DNA of 64,000 nucleotides, taken from NCBI GenBank assembly GCA_032622095.1, contig CP136064.1, forward strand, positions 126,591,605 through 126,655,604, read 5' to 3'. The position numbers and the translations under genes are program-made. Position 1 is the first letter of the stretch. Each line of letters starts with the position of its first letter. The notes beneath the pieces were generated by a model. That model saw only the letters and a list, made by a program, of their open reading frames with translations. It ran no database searches and was not told where the DNA came from. Below, one piece after another: positions 35,341-47,800 of the stretch. The stretch is from Siphonodentalium dalli (lineage: Eukaryota; Mollusca; Scaphopoda; Gadilida; Siphonodentaliidae).

Positions 35341-36960
35341 TATCTATTGTCCCCCAAAAAAAAAATTCAGGGGCTATTATAACCAGCATGTCCGTCCGTC
35401 CGCCCGGGTTGTCATGGTCATTACTTTAACAATATTAATCAGAATTCCATGCCATTTGGTATGTAGTTGATATTTGAGAACGCGTTGGTTAAGTTAGAAT
35501 TTGGTTATAGACGATAAAATGTATGTCTATACCTCCAGTCCACATATTAGTGGACGGATACAATAAGGGCGCGTACACATGAAGCTGCAAGAAAATATCT
35601 GCAAGAAAATATCAGGTAAAATTGCTCACTAATATTTTCTTGCTGCAAAGATTATGCCCGTGAGAACGCGGCGGTTTAGACGGCGTTGATTGACCTCAAT
35701 CAGAACAGTATTAGTCATGCTGGTTCAAGTGAATTGCGTCCGGTAAATAACCTATAGTCCATTTTGGCAATTCATAGCTTTGTGAAATTTCCAACTATTG
35801 ACATGTATTACCGAAAAGGATGGGATTAGCAACGTTGCTGATCTCATGCATAAAGCCCGTCTGCATAATGAGAAAGTGGTCACGTTATTTGGAAATTTGG
35901 AAATGTTATAATTTCATAGTGCATGTATATGTGGGGTGACAAATGTTATTATGGTTTTGTGGCAAATCGGATGACCCCAACCCAATTGAGACCCCATATG
36001 AAGTTTTCAGGAGATTGTTGCTTGGTACACGGGGCTGTGGTGTACATTACGTTACCGAACTTACATGGGTGCATGTGGGGACATGAGACCCCCGCCAACT
36101 TGGAAACAATATTAGTTGGAAATTTCACACCAACAATGGTTTGAAATTGTTCTTGTATTCTGATTTTTCAACCATTAATGTATGTTGGATTCGTGGTTTT
36201 AGACCAACATTTGCATTTTTCCTACTTTGGTCAAATTATTGGTTTGGAATTTCTTCTAGGCCCCTCCCTCCCCGGTGTCCAGTCAAAATTCAAGGTATGT
36301 GAGGTACCATTGGCAATTCAAAGACGATGGGAGGTGTGCAAATTCAATTATGTGATATTGGGTCTTTGGCCCGATTCAAGAGGAGATGCAGTTGGAAATC
36401 CATGGACATCCTCCGTCAGCGGAAACCCTCAAAAGATATATATGTCCCCACACATATCCATATAATAGCTCAGCGATTATGTCAAACAATCCAAATTGGA
36501 ATTACGAAGTCAATTGTTGAAACAGGCGATAATATTGATGAATCATAACTCGAGTGCGTGAACGGTTACCAGCGTGTCCCTTATCTTATAGAGATTAGTT
36601 AACGGATACCGATGGTATCATGGGGCATACCTGATATTTTCTTGCCCACCATGTGTACGCGCCCTAAAGAAATTTAATTTAATTGAGTTATGCCCCTTAT
36701 TCGACTTCAACATCGCAGTTTTTTGTTGTTGTCCGGATGATAACTTGAGCACTATTCAACAGCATTTCTTGATATTTGGTACGTGGTTCACATTTGAAAA
36801 GACGCATGTCAAGTATGATGATTTTCGTCATGGTCATATGATTCTTGGCGGAGTTATGGCCATTTTTTGACTTAGAGGTCTAAATGATTTGGTTGTCCGT
36901 ATGATAACCCTTGAGAAGACGTCAGTCAAGCTCGCTTGGTTACGATCCAGTGAATTTCTT
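35341..36960 (+). repeat. Family E repeat, split by a Harbinger-like element
   Basis: Begins 'aggggctattataaccagca' with 'tgtccgtccgtccgcccg', followed by modules with 'cttgatatttggtacgtggt', 'gtcatggtcat' and 'gagttatggccat'. It stops at ~35,563, where the Harbinger-like element begins, and resumes from 36,668 to 36,960. Short E heads recur at 42.6 and 43.5 kb. Confidence 0.6.
35567..36664. mobile_element. Harbinger-like non-autonomous element, copy 1 (1,098 bp)
   Basis: Termini GGGCGCGTACACATG and complement (catgtgtacgcgccc) are flanked by TAA on both sides (35,564-35,566 and 36,665-36,667). A 3-bp TWA duplication is typical of PIF/Harbinger. Just inside, 'caagaaaatatcaggta' occurs in both orientations. 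A second copy is at 37,602. Relative to it, this copy keeps ~65 bases near 35,674-35,740 and lacks ~100 bases near 36,617. Frames on either strand are not transposase. Confidence 0.8.
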
Positions 36961-37601
36961 GATATTTGGTTCTTAATTTATGTTCTATCTATCTATCTAT
37001 AAAGATGTTAAAATTTTATTATATTTCCGATTTCCTTTATCAGATCGTCATTCTGATGTTATTGACCGCATTTAGGTTTATAAATCGCGTAACCCTCTCG
37101 TGTGTGCTTCAATTCTCCACGCGGACCCTCTCAATTATATTCAGCCGGCTGCTGACTTTAGGCGGAACTCAGAGGAAACAGTCGATTTGTATCAACTGAC
37201 TGGGGCCAGTTCTCTTGAACTTTCGTAGACAGCACCACCCACTACTCAGAGAGCTCTCAACACAGTACATCATTCAGAGCGCCAACATCGATTTCAGTTG
37301 ATCGATAACATCCACGTCGATTCGATGACGTGTTGACTGAACTCATGTTCTCAGCGTGAAGGAGAACACCCCGATCCCACGTCGCTTTGGAGACAGCTTG
37401 TTTGAAAAAAAATTCAATAAATAATAATGTACAATCGCTGTTTTTCAGTTTACGTTCTTCATCACAAATTGGAGGTAAGTAAATGTAATCATTATACGCG
37501 TTCTCTTCCTTATTGTCCTAAATTCTTCTAATCTCTATACAGATAATATTAGTCGGATTCCTTATGTCGAAAAAATATATACAATTTTGTAATGATAATT
37601 A
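36961..37601. other. Unassigned stretch between two Harbinger-like copies
   Basis: No domain recognised. 37,060-37,400 is somewhat more GC-rich than its surroundings. The short segment 37,449-37,474 is bordered by a splice acceptor-like 'tttttcag' and a donor-like GTAAGT, but nothing else supports an exon. Confidence 0.3.
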
Positions 37602-38731
37602 GGGGGCGTACAAATGAAGCTGCAAGAAAATATCTGCAAGAAAATATCAGGTAAAATTGCACACTGATATTTTCTTGCTGCAAAGATTACGTCCGTGAAG
37701 ACGCGGCGGTTTAAATAACCTATAGTCCATTTTGGCAATACATAGCTTTGTGAAATTTCCAACTGTTGACATGTATTACCGAAGTCGGGTGGGATTAGAC
37801 ACCCAACAACCTGTAGCAACGTTGCTGATCTCATGCATAAAGATCTTCTGCATAATGAGAAAGTGGTCACGTTATTTGGAAATTTGGAAATGTCATATTT
37901 CATAGTGCATGTATATGTGGGGTGACAAATGTTATTATGGTTTTGTGGCAAATCGGATGACCCACCTCCATTGAGACCCCATATGAAGTTTTCAGGATAT
38001 TGTTGCTTGGTGCATGGGGCTATGGTGTACATTTCGTTACCGAAATTACATGTGTACATGTGGGGACATGGGGACAACATGGAAAAAATATTATTTGGAA
38101 ATTTCACACCAACAATGGTTTGAAATTGTTCTTGTAGTCTGATTTTTCAACCATTAATGTATGTGGAATTAGTGGTTTTAGACCAACATTTGCATTTTTC
38201 TTACTTTGGTCAAATTATTGGTTAGAAATTTCTTCTAGGCCCCTCCCTCCCCGGTGTCCAGTCTAAATTCAAGGTATGTGAGGTACCATATGTGAAATTC
38301 AAAGACGATGGCAGGTGTGCAAAATCGATTATGTGATCTTGGGTCTTAGGCCCGATTCAATTGGGGGTGCAGTTGGAAATCCTCCGTCATCGGAAACCCT
38401 CAAAAAGATATATGTCCCCACACATATCCATATATAGCTCAGCGATTATGTAAAACAATCCAAAATGGAATTACGAAGTCAATTGTTGAAACAGGCGATA
38501 ATATTGATGGATCATAACTCGAGTGCGTGAACGGTTACCAGCGTTTCCCTTATAGAGATTAGTAAACGGATACCGATGGCCACCAATCAATGTGAACACA
38601 TATCACTAACTGGCGATAAAAAATCAGCGGGCTGCCTTCGTCGGATATTTTACGGTATTATTTATTTGATTGGTCAAATAAGTCACATGGGGCATACCTG
38701 ATATTTTCTTGCCCGCCATGTGTACGCGCCC
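37602..38731. mobile_element. Harbinger-like non-autonomous element, copy 2 (~1,130 bp)
   Basis: Aligns with copy 1 over most of its length ('gaagctgcaagaaaatatct', 'gacaaatgttattatggttt', 'tcggaaaccctcaaa', 'gaacggttaccagcgt'). The right end GCGCCC|TAA is intact. The left end is one base shorter ('aggggggcgtac'-like) and its flank does not give a clean TAA, so this copy is older or altered. It contains the ~100 bases missing from copy 1 (from 'ccaccaatcaatgtgaacac'). Confidence 0.75.
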
Positions 38732-39845
38732 TAAATGTGATTTATAAGAATAGGTTTTCTATCAACATATTTAGTGCAGGTATAATTGCAGGTTGTTTTG
38801 TGGTTTTCAGAATTTAAAGAGCGTTGTGTGATTACTTAAGTCATATGAACTAATTTGTACATTCGACACTGCATGGAAGCAGTTGTGATAAACAGTATGT
38901 TTATACTGTATATTTCAGGCTATTTTTTACCGACCGTGAATGACAAACTCTCTTGACACACGCGTTCTTATACATGGTAGATGACATGTGATGTAGTTGC
39001 TATAAGTATTCGCTTTAGCCCAATTCACAAAGAAAGTGAGTGCTCACGTGAAACGTTTGTCATTCGATTATGAATAATACAAACCCAGAAGACATATATA
39101 CGATGTCTATTGAGTCATCTTGGTATGAATATTTGGATAATGAGTCCAAAAAAATGGGCATTACCGTTTGTTAATTTTTTATCCGAATATTCCCAAAGTG
39201 AAATATTCACCAAGTATAATTTAGTCATCAAGGGGCTCAAACAAATAGGGGAACGTTGGTGGTTTGGGCAATTTGTTTTGAAGTTGGAGATACGGAGTAG
39301 GTGGGCTCCGCCCCAACGAATTCCCCCCAGCTGTCTGCCCCGCATATTCACACTGGCCATCATACAAAACCAATGCGGGCTCGTAAAACTAATTTTCAAC
39401 CGCTAATTTTGTGTTGATTCTGGGTTCACCAATCATCTTGTAAATCTGCCGTTGTGACAAATACAAAATTCCCTGCAAAAACATGCACCCCTACCATGAC
39501 CAGTTTGAATGTGTGGCAGACCTAAATTACACATGCCGCGAATGGTATTTGGTTGGGGTGGAGTCCACATCCTCCATATCCACATCGTTAACATTGTATC
39601 CCCAACCCGGAAAGTGTCACCAGCTTCTGAGTGATTGGGTAACATTATAACGTAGATAACACAAGAAAACCATAGTCAGAAATGGTAACGCCACCAAGAT
39701 CATATTATTAGCAATAAATAGAAATTATAATATTATGATATAAACTAGCTTTCAAATTCCATGTGCGAAATTTGGATACTTCCATATATCAAGTTTTCCC
39801 TTTTCTCGTGTTATACATTACATTCTTCAAACTGTCTTTTTTATT
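38732..39845. other. Unassigned stretch
   Basis: No supported gene. Overlapping frames of 70-98 codons on both strands at 39,110-39,645 mirror each other and have no recognisable domain. Confidence 0.35.
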
Positions 39846-39848
39846 ACA

Positions 39849-40345
39849 CTAGCTGGTGGGCCCGACTGCGTCCGGGCTGTTTCCCATCTGATTTCCGGTG
39901 AAAGGCGCGATTTGACCTTGAATTGACTATTTTGAAAGTCAAGGTTAGGTCGGGGTCTTGATTTGACCCGTCCAAAACACTCCCCGGAGAAAAGTACCCC
40001 ATAGGTATAAAATGTCCTTGACCCGTCCAAAAACACTCCCCTGACAAAAGTACACCTAGGTATCAAATTTCGTCGAAATCAATCCGTTTTACCAGATTTG
40101 ACCTTTGATTGGCCATATTGAAGATCAAGGTCACGCCGGGGTCACGATTTGACCAGTCCAAAACACTCCCCGGATAAAAATAGCCATAGGTATCAAATTT
40201 CGTCGAAATCCGTCATTTTTACCCAATTTGACCTTGTCAATTGTTTTAAAGGTCAAGTTGAGGTCGGGGTCACGATTTGACCCGTCCAAAACACTCCCCG
40301 GGCACAACTCCCTAAGTATCAAATTTCGTTGAAATCCATCTTTGA
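39849..40345 (-). mobile_element. Helitron-like element, family C copy 2
   Basis: The minus-strand 3' terminus has hairpin GCCCGGACGCAGTCGGGC, CCACCAG, CTAG (39,849-39,852) and T. Four modules carry 'atttgaccttgaattgac', 'cggggtcacgatttgaccc', 'gtccaaaacactccccgg' and 'tatcaaatttcgtcgaaatc'. The 5' GTCT tract is missing, so the copy is truncated at that end. Confidence 0.68.
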
Positions 40346-40519
40346 TTACAACACGATCGCATGCTTTCCAAAGGGTGTGGTAGTATCAATATCAGCACAT
40401 GTGCTAATCTGTGTCGGACTATTTTATTCAGCGAAGTAAGCCTACAGCTTTTAAATCGACCCATTTTTACTTTGATATCGACTTAATTACTAGCATAGTA
40501 CCCAGGCCAACAAAAAGGG

Positions 40520-41833
40520 ACATAATCTCTTGGGATATGCATTGACTGAAGCGCGTGATGAAATTGCAAATGAAAGTAATGACGGCGATTCCAAATGTGA
40601 AAGCGAAGAGAATCTTTCAGTCGACGATCATTTCCATAAATTATATACTAAATTTAGTGCCTCGTGCAATAACTTATATGACAGGAAACTCTCTCACTTC
40701 GGGAGAGCCAAACACATTAATGTTTTTGCCTGTAGCAAGCTGTGGTATTATGCAGTTATAGTTCCAATACCTAAACATTATACCAAATTATTTCAAAAAT
40801 CTATGTTTTCACATTTCTGGAAATTTAAAGGTGAGCCACTTGCGCGTTCTGTGTGTCACAATGATGTTCTCAATGGAGGCATTAATTTGTGCCACATTCC
40901 AACAAAACAAGCAGCTTTTTATCTTAGCCATATTCAAAGGCTCATAAACAATCCTGATGTACGATGGAAATATTTTGCCATCTATTGGATTGGATTCTCA
41001 CTCCGGCATTATAGGCCGGATTTTGCATCCAATCTCATACCTCAAAGCATGGACTATACTCCATTATTTTATTTACAATGTCTTTCCGCTCTCAGGGCGT
41101 TCAAATCTTGTGTGGACTCAGTTGAGTTCAAAAATATATCAACCAAACAATTTTATGATGTTCTTATGTCTAAAGTCACTCGAAAGTCAAATGTTGAACA
41201 AAATTGTCCAACGTTTGATTTTAAAATTACTTGGACCAATCTTTCTGATAAATTTCTAGATCCATTTTGTCGATCCACATGTTGACGCGTAATTCGTGAA
41301 TCCTGCCAACAAATTATAAATTACATAATTTTCATATTGCACCGGATAACCGATGCTGTCTATGCAAAGCGGAAGCCGAGACTATACAGCATCTGTTTGT
41401 CGACTGCAAAAATATACAATTATTATGGCTACTCATTTTCAACTGGATTTCAAATCTTGTCACATATATTAAAGTATCACCATCTGCTAAATCAATTAGA
41501 TTTCTCCACATTCCAGCAGATTTTGCAAAAACACAACGTTCAGCAAGTTTAGCCCTCATTTCTGAGGCCATCGATACAATTTGGTTTGAAAGAAACGAAA
41601 CAAAATTCATGCGCAAGTGCATTTCTGGAGACAGCCTAGTTGTCGCTTTTCTAGCGCGACTTCGTGTGCGTATACTAAGAGACTTCCAGTGTCTCCAGAG
41701 GTTACATTTCCATGAATATTGGGCACAAAATAATGATATATGTCAAGTCATAAACGACAAAGTCGTATTCACATTTTTTTTAAATGTTCGCATTTTTTCC
41801 CATTGTCTTTTGTTTTTTCATATTAATGCATAG
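40520..41833 (+). pseudogene. L1/Tx1-type LINE, C-terminal half of ORF2, frameshifted
   Basis: Frame 40,530-41,285 encodes the region after the RT palm: GRAKHINVF, SKLWYYAVIVPIP, a MFSHFWKFKGEP segment and GGINLCHIP, the familiar 'lWy..., flw.g..., GGl.l.di' order of L1/Tx1 clade proteins. A second frame, ~41,300-41,833, continues with CCLCKAEAETIQHLFVDC (C-x2-C...H-x4-C, the zf-RVT knuckle) and AIDTIWFERNETKF. The two frames are offset near 41,285-41,297, where a stop also occurs. Endonuclease and RT motifs are absent, so the copy is 5'-truncated and inactive. Confidence 0.8.
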
Positions 41834-44141
41834 CGCATATGTACATACCACCACATTTCGATAATCGTAAGACCGGGACACACAGTGTAATATAAAATTG
41901 GCACGCAATTTAACGGCATAGCAAGCACGTGGACCACGACCCACGCGGCAAGCGACATATGGCGCCCTAATCATTTAATTATCCAATAAGTAATGTCAAT
42001 ATATATTATACAAATTGCAATTTGAGCCGACAAACACAGTCCATCCCACACATCAGAGTACCATGTGTACTGTCCTCATACCATAAGTATGGGATTTCGT
42101 TAAATGGGACACCATATGATATCAACATGGTGTCGCAATTAATCAATGCCCAGAGTCATTTTATCTCTTGGAAACTGTGCCGACTGCCCAACTATTAAAT
42201 TGGAAAGTTACAAAATACTTCTCTTTTTAGCATTTCCGGCAGTTAACCCCCAACTGTGATATCGCCGTCTTAATCGGTTTTAACGGCTGCCGGGAACACT
42301 TGTAAATTCTTATGTTGAAAATTAACCTTCCTTTTCCAGTTGCATGCTTTATAATATGTATAAGGGCTTCTGAGAACCCACACATTTGTAACATTTATAT
42401 CAGAATAAATCATTTTTCTCAACAAAAAAAAGGTAAAGAGAACGCTCTTATGAGAATGGGACGGATATTTTCGGAGTGATGTGGAGTGTTCAGGTACCAT
42501 TTATTTTAGAATTATTACCTGTATAATATAGGCTGTATTATACCCCTGCAATCAGTTATAGGTGGGTGGGATGGTATACTGGAATCAGCATGTCCGTCCG
42601 GTTATCAATATATATATCTAATTGTTCCCGATAGATTTGGGGGAATATAGTAATCAGCATGCCCGTCCGTGCGTCCGTTCGATGTGGTTTCTGATTGATA
42701 ACTCTAGTATTAGTTAACTGATTCGTATGTTACATGTCCGTGATATTTGGAGTTGGAGTATATTAGATCTTCAAGTATACAAATATGCGCCTTTATCTCA
42801 TTCTGGTGAATATAATGAGTTCATAGAGACGTGAGAAATTAATGGACTGTCCTGTTATGCAGAAGAATAACGCAGGACGCTCTCTAAACCAGTCGCGCTC
42901 ATTCACCCTGTACGTAATTTACGTCATGTGACACTTTTCAAAGCATATGCCGTCTGAAAATATGTATCTATACGTATTTCGTGTAATTGTGTTCGTGCTT
43001 TGGCACATTAACGCCAACAACAGAAACACGAGCAATTACTTTATTAATATGTAATCGTTGTTACAGTATTTCACTGTTCACAAAACAATTTAATTCATAT
43101 AACTCAATGTATAACAACACGTAATGGGCTACTGCCTGTTTGACTAAGTCACTTCGATCTTATTGTCTTATTTTAATAGTATTTCATTGAATGCAAAACA
43201 GTTCTTACGTTAATACATACCATCCATGTAACTAATTGATGACAATATATTTGAGGTGCTTACCAATGTTAACAACGAGATGGTGTACACGATTTTGGGC
43301 ATTCCCTTCTTAGTGTAAACGTATTTTATTGCATAATAACGCAACGGGATTGAGACATAAGTTTTGCAACTTACAAATGGTCTCTCCCCATATATTGTAT
43401 TACACACAATGAACATAAAATACAATTACACACAAACATGATAATTCATAATTTCATATGTATAACATCGTTTCACTGACAACAATATATGATATAATCT
43501 TGAGTGTGACCATAACGGTAAATATTTCACTTTATGGGGTGGGGTCGTCTCGAAAGATTTGGGAGGAATATAGTAATCAGCATGTCCGTCCGTGCGTCCC
43601 GATTGGTTTACAAAAGGGTAAACACTGGGTTCGGTACAGAACGTGACTCAAACATATTACCTTCTTATTTGCTCAAGGAGTAATGATGTATATCAGTGTT
43701 TGTCAGGCGTCAAATATGTATTGTGCAGTTGAATCATTCCACCCACAAATCACCACACTGCACATAGAAACCACCGTCACCGACATATGTGACCCAGTTC
43801 GCCATAACAATAACAATAACAAGCTGACCATCATGATGTCCATGCTGCGATGTAAGGAGTACATGTAGTATTTTGTATATATTTATTGGATATACAGTGG
43901 GCATGTGTATACTCTCTAAGCCACCAATAAATTCAAGGATTGGCACAATCCTGCCATATTCTGAGTGTAGGGACACACTATACACCAGGATGAAAAAACC
44001 GAGGTTTTTGTCCAGCTTTATTGTTTTTTTTATTGCATATTACGAATAGGAAGAGTGATTCGGACCCGAATATACATCTTACAAGTTTTTTCTCCGATGC
44101 CTTTCCGCTATAAGGGGAACGGGAAAATGCACCTATTCTTC
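41834..44141. other. Unassigned stretch with two family E heads
   Basis: Two ~45-base family E heads ('ggaatatagtaatcagcatg' plus 'ccgtccgtgcgtcc') occur at 42,650-42,680 and 43,565-43,600. A related fragment is at 42,575-42,600. Otherwise no gene, RNA or transposon end was recognised. Confidence 0.45.
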
Positions 44142-45470
44142 CCACCAAATCCAAACATGCCAATGAAAGAGCAAGTTATGCCGTAGCAGGTACATTAGGA
44201 TATTCTATTCACGCCCCCCCCCCCAAATCTTGACCGCTATACTTTAAATGTAACCTACCCAACGGAGAATGCAAGATGGGGTGGGTTGAGACTTTTGGTA
44301 AATTCCATTCCACCGAAAATCGCAAAGGGGAAAAATTCAAACATCCAGATAAAAACATTTTTACGATTAAATCTGATGGATAGTGTTCACGCGTATCTAA
44401 AGTGCCATTTTCGAATTTTCAGATGGATCGGTTTACTCGTGACAACGCTATCTACTATATATTTTGGAACTTCTGTCTGTCTGTTTGTTTGTCTGTTAGG
44501 GATGGCCGGGAAAACTAGCGGACGAATTTCGACGAAATTTTATATCTAGGAATACTTTTGTCCGGGAGTGTTTTGGACGAGTCAAATCGTGACCCCGACC
44601 TCACCATGACTTTTAAAATAGTCAATTCAAGGTCAAATCGGGTAAAACGGATGAATTTCCACGAAATTTGATACCTATGGGAACGTTTGTCCGGGGAGTG
44701 TTTTGGATGGGTAAAATTGTGACCCCGACCTGACCTTGACCTTTAAAATGGACAATTCAAGGTCAAATCGCGCCTTTGGACGGGATTTTTATCAAATTTG
44801 ATACATAGGGGTAATTTTGTCGTCGTAGTGTTTTGCACGGGTCAAATCGAGACCCCGACATGACCTTGACCTTCAAAATGGCCAAATAGGAAAACAGCCC
44901 GGACGTAGTCGGGTCACCCTGCTAGTATAATATAAATATGTATACTTAAGTAGTCTATCACTAACCTAATTTTAGCCCCAAATCCAAACGTGCTAATGAA
45001 GGAGCTAGTTTAATGCAGGAGCATGTACGTCGGTATACTGTAGGTACGCCTCCAAGATTTTACGACTGTACCATAAATGCAACCTACTTAGCGGAGAGCT
45101 TGCGTCGGGGTGGGTTCAGAATTGGCAAATTCCACCGGACACAAATGTGGAAAATAACTTCAAAAATCAAACTTTGAGACAAAAACTTGTTGACGTGGTT
45201 AGCAGTATCCAGGTGCAACTTTAGAACGATTGTATAAGTTTTAGAGTGGACCGTTTAATCCTGGTAGCGCGTAACATTGTTAACGGGTGAAATATATTAC
45301 TCAAATTCAACTGCACTCTTCTTGGTGGGAAATTCAAACGGGTTTATCAAGGAGCAAGCTAATGCACGAGCAGGTATAACGATATACCATAGATACGCCC
45401 ACAAAGATTTACTGCTCTGCCATGAAAGCAACCTGCCCGAGGAGAGCGCGAAACAATGGAAAATCGCGAA
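44142..45470 (+). repeat. Degenerate ~350-bp tandem array, three units
   Basis: Units start near 44,142, 44,976 and 45,322. They share 'ccaaatccaaac.tgc.aatga', 'gagcaag.t.atgc', 'caaagattt..cc', 'aatgcaacctacc', 'cggagag..gc' and 'ggggtgggtt'. The first spacing (834) drops to ~355 once the family C insertion is removed, close to the second spacing (346). The third unit is incomplete. 45,471-46,256 has no recognised content. Confidence 0.7.
44457..44925 (+). mobile_element. Helitron-like element, family C copy 3, complete
   Basis: Plus-strand orientation. It starts around 'ctatatattttggaacttct' with 'gtctgtctgtttgtttgtct', then 'gggatggccgggaaaac' and three modules ('tttcgacgaaattt', 'gtccggggagtgttttgga', 'gaccccgacctgaccttgac'). 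It ends with hairpin GCCCGGACGTAGTCGGGT, CACCCTG, CTAG (44,922-44,925) and T. It sits inside a unit of the ~350-bp tandem array, which dates it after that array. Confidence 0.75.
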
Positions 45471-46256
45471 TCTAGTATTTTATATTTTGAACAATGCATG
45501 TGTTTGGTATATATATATAGAAACGATGGGTACACGGACAGATACAGTAAGCGCCAGAACAGTCCGCACATCATGTCGTACTATTGAACATATTTTCAAT
45601 ATATCCTTCAACAGAGTTTAGACCAATTTCATGAATCAGTGATAACTGCATGGCAATATAAGCACTTAATTACATGGGTTAAAGTGAGACTCACTTTCTA
45701 AACGACTGGAATTGACATCGTTCACGTTGGAGGCTGGCTGTGTTCACCCCCTTTCCCCACTGTTTGTTCTCACCACTGTGAACATGACTCATTCTGTACA
45801 GGTAGTGAGTGGGGTGGATTGGGGTGCTAACGCGGAAACTCAATAATGGGTCTTGATCGCCATGTATACATAACGTATTTATATACCGGTATATGTTCAT
45901 TTGTGTATGAATATACATCTATACATTTTAATGCATCTGCAATTTCTCTATATATATAAGCCTATGTCATCCTTGTTAATGATTATTTCATCTATATAAT
46001 TTGTAATATATAATTTGTAATTGATAACAAATTGACTCCATGTATGCTATACTTATACTTTCATAAGCGTTTCGCGGATAAACTTCCTATTGATATAATC
46101 CCACCAAAATTTGAATTCATAATAGTAAAATGATATTCGTATTAATTTCCACGCATAAGTACCGATTTTCCGCACGACAAAATCATATGGCGACAACCAA
46201 GGGCGCATATTACAGCAATTTAGAAATTTTCAACTACGTCTGCAAATAGCATAACT

Positions 46257-47800
46257 ATGAGTGAGGTTGGGGTTACACATGATTTCGCGGCAAAATGGTC
46301 TCAAATAGAAGGAGATGAATTCGATCCCGACAGCATCCAACTTTGGAATCAAAATACAAGCCAATATTTCTCGCCTACACAGGGTAAAAAAGTGCTCTCA
46401 AATAATATAAAATTCTCTATCTTCGGCCTAAACTGCAGAAGCCTTAACGCAAATTATGGAGATCTAAAAAATTTACTTTGTGATTTGAAAACAGAAGAAA
46501 ATTTGTTTGATGTTATCGCCCTAACAGAAATATTCAAAGTGCATAGTTCCTCAGATTTTTCACTTCCCGGATATCACCCCTTAGAATTCAAATCTCGACC
46601 AGACGGCGACGATGGCAGAGGCGGTGTTGGTATATATATAAAGGAGAATCTTCAATATAAACCCAGACCTGATTTAACAATATTTATACCACACGTAATA
46701 GAAACATTATTTATAGAAATACACCGAGGGGCGAACGATAATTATATAATAGGATGTATTTATAGACCAAACACAGCACCAAAGGCCGATTTGGACAAAT
46801 TTATGTTAAAATTCGATATTATATTAGAACAAGTGAACAATACCAAGTCTTACATAATAGGAGACCTCAACATCGACCTCTTAAATTTCGAGACACATCA
46901 AAAAACTAACGATTTCATAAACAATGTACTCAGTAGAGGATTCGTGCCCATGATAACAAAACCGACAAGAATTACTGAACACTCTGCTACCCTAATTGAT
47001 CACATTTATACCAACAAAGTACAAGGTGGCCACCAAACAGGGATAATTACCTGTGACATCTCCGATCATTTCGGCATATTCCTCTCCGAATCAAACAAAC
47101 ACAAACCCATAAAACCCTCTCATAAAAAAGTCACGTATAGGAACTACAACCCAAATAATGTCAATATTTTCAAAAACTTGTTAAAATCATGTAAATTCGA
47201 CTCAGTTCTCAATTGTAACTCCCCCGATAAGGCATATGAATTGTTTTTAGACATATATATGAACGCGCATGATCTAGCTTTTCCATTAATAACACGAAAT
47301 GTACCCAAAAAATATATAAAGCGCGAACCATGGATGACATCTGGACTAATAAAATCCTCTATTACTAAGCAAGAATTATACTCTAATAAACTGAAGGCAC
47401 CTTCAGAAAAAAATAAAATCGCCTATTTAAATTATCGTCAACTATATAATAAACTAATAAGGAAATGTAAAAATAATTATTATTGCGATAGTCTAGAAAA
47501 AAATAAGAATGATATAAAAAACACATGGAAAATTCTCAAAAACGCCATCAATAAAACTAAAAAATCATGTAACTACCCACAGACATTTAAAGATAACGAT
47601 ACCGAGATATCTGACCCGAACATAATAGCCGAAAAATTCAATGACTACTTTTCAAATATCGGTCGAAACACCAGCGACTCTATACACACTGTAAATGATG
47701 AAAAATTCACTGATTACCTTCGAAATAGGCGAACAAAGGAATTCGAAATTGAACCAACAAAGATACAGGAAATAATTATTGACATGTTATACTATGAAAG
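46257..47800 (+). pseudogene. LINE ORF2, N-terminal AP-type endonuclease and RT linker
   Basis: The frame opens at ATG 46,257 and stays open to 47,879, but the true reading frame is lost around 47,780-47,830. Endonuclease signatures in order: LNCRSLN (aa 58-64), the catalytic Glu in ALTEIF (aa 91), GVGIYIKENLQY (123-134), GCIYRPNT (166-173), GDLNIDLLN (202-210), TLIDHIYT (245-252) and SDHFGIF (269-275). All key positions of the exonuclease-endonuclease-phosphatase fold are kept. The enzyme nicks target DNA to prime reverse transcription. The remaining ~230 residues are a lysine/asparagine-rich linker toward the RT. Confidence 0.88.

Noticed and set aside
37449-37474. Possible 26-base microexon between TTTTTCAG and GTAAGT.
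   Set aside because: Single short match to splice consensus, with no neighbouring exon in either direction.
35923-38123. Look-alike frames in the two Harbinger-like copies (words such as LRPHMKFSG and YMWGH).
   Set aside because: Similarity simply reflects the duplicated element; frames start and end differently and the opposite strand is open too.
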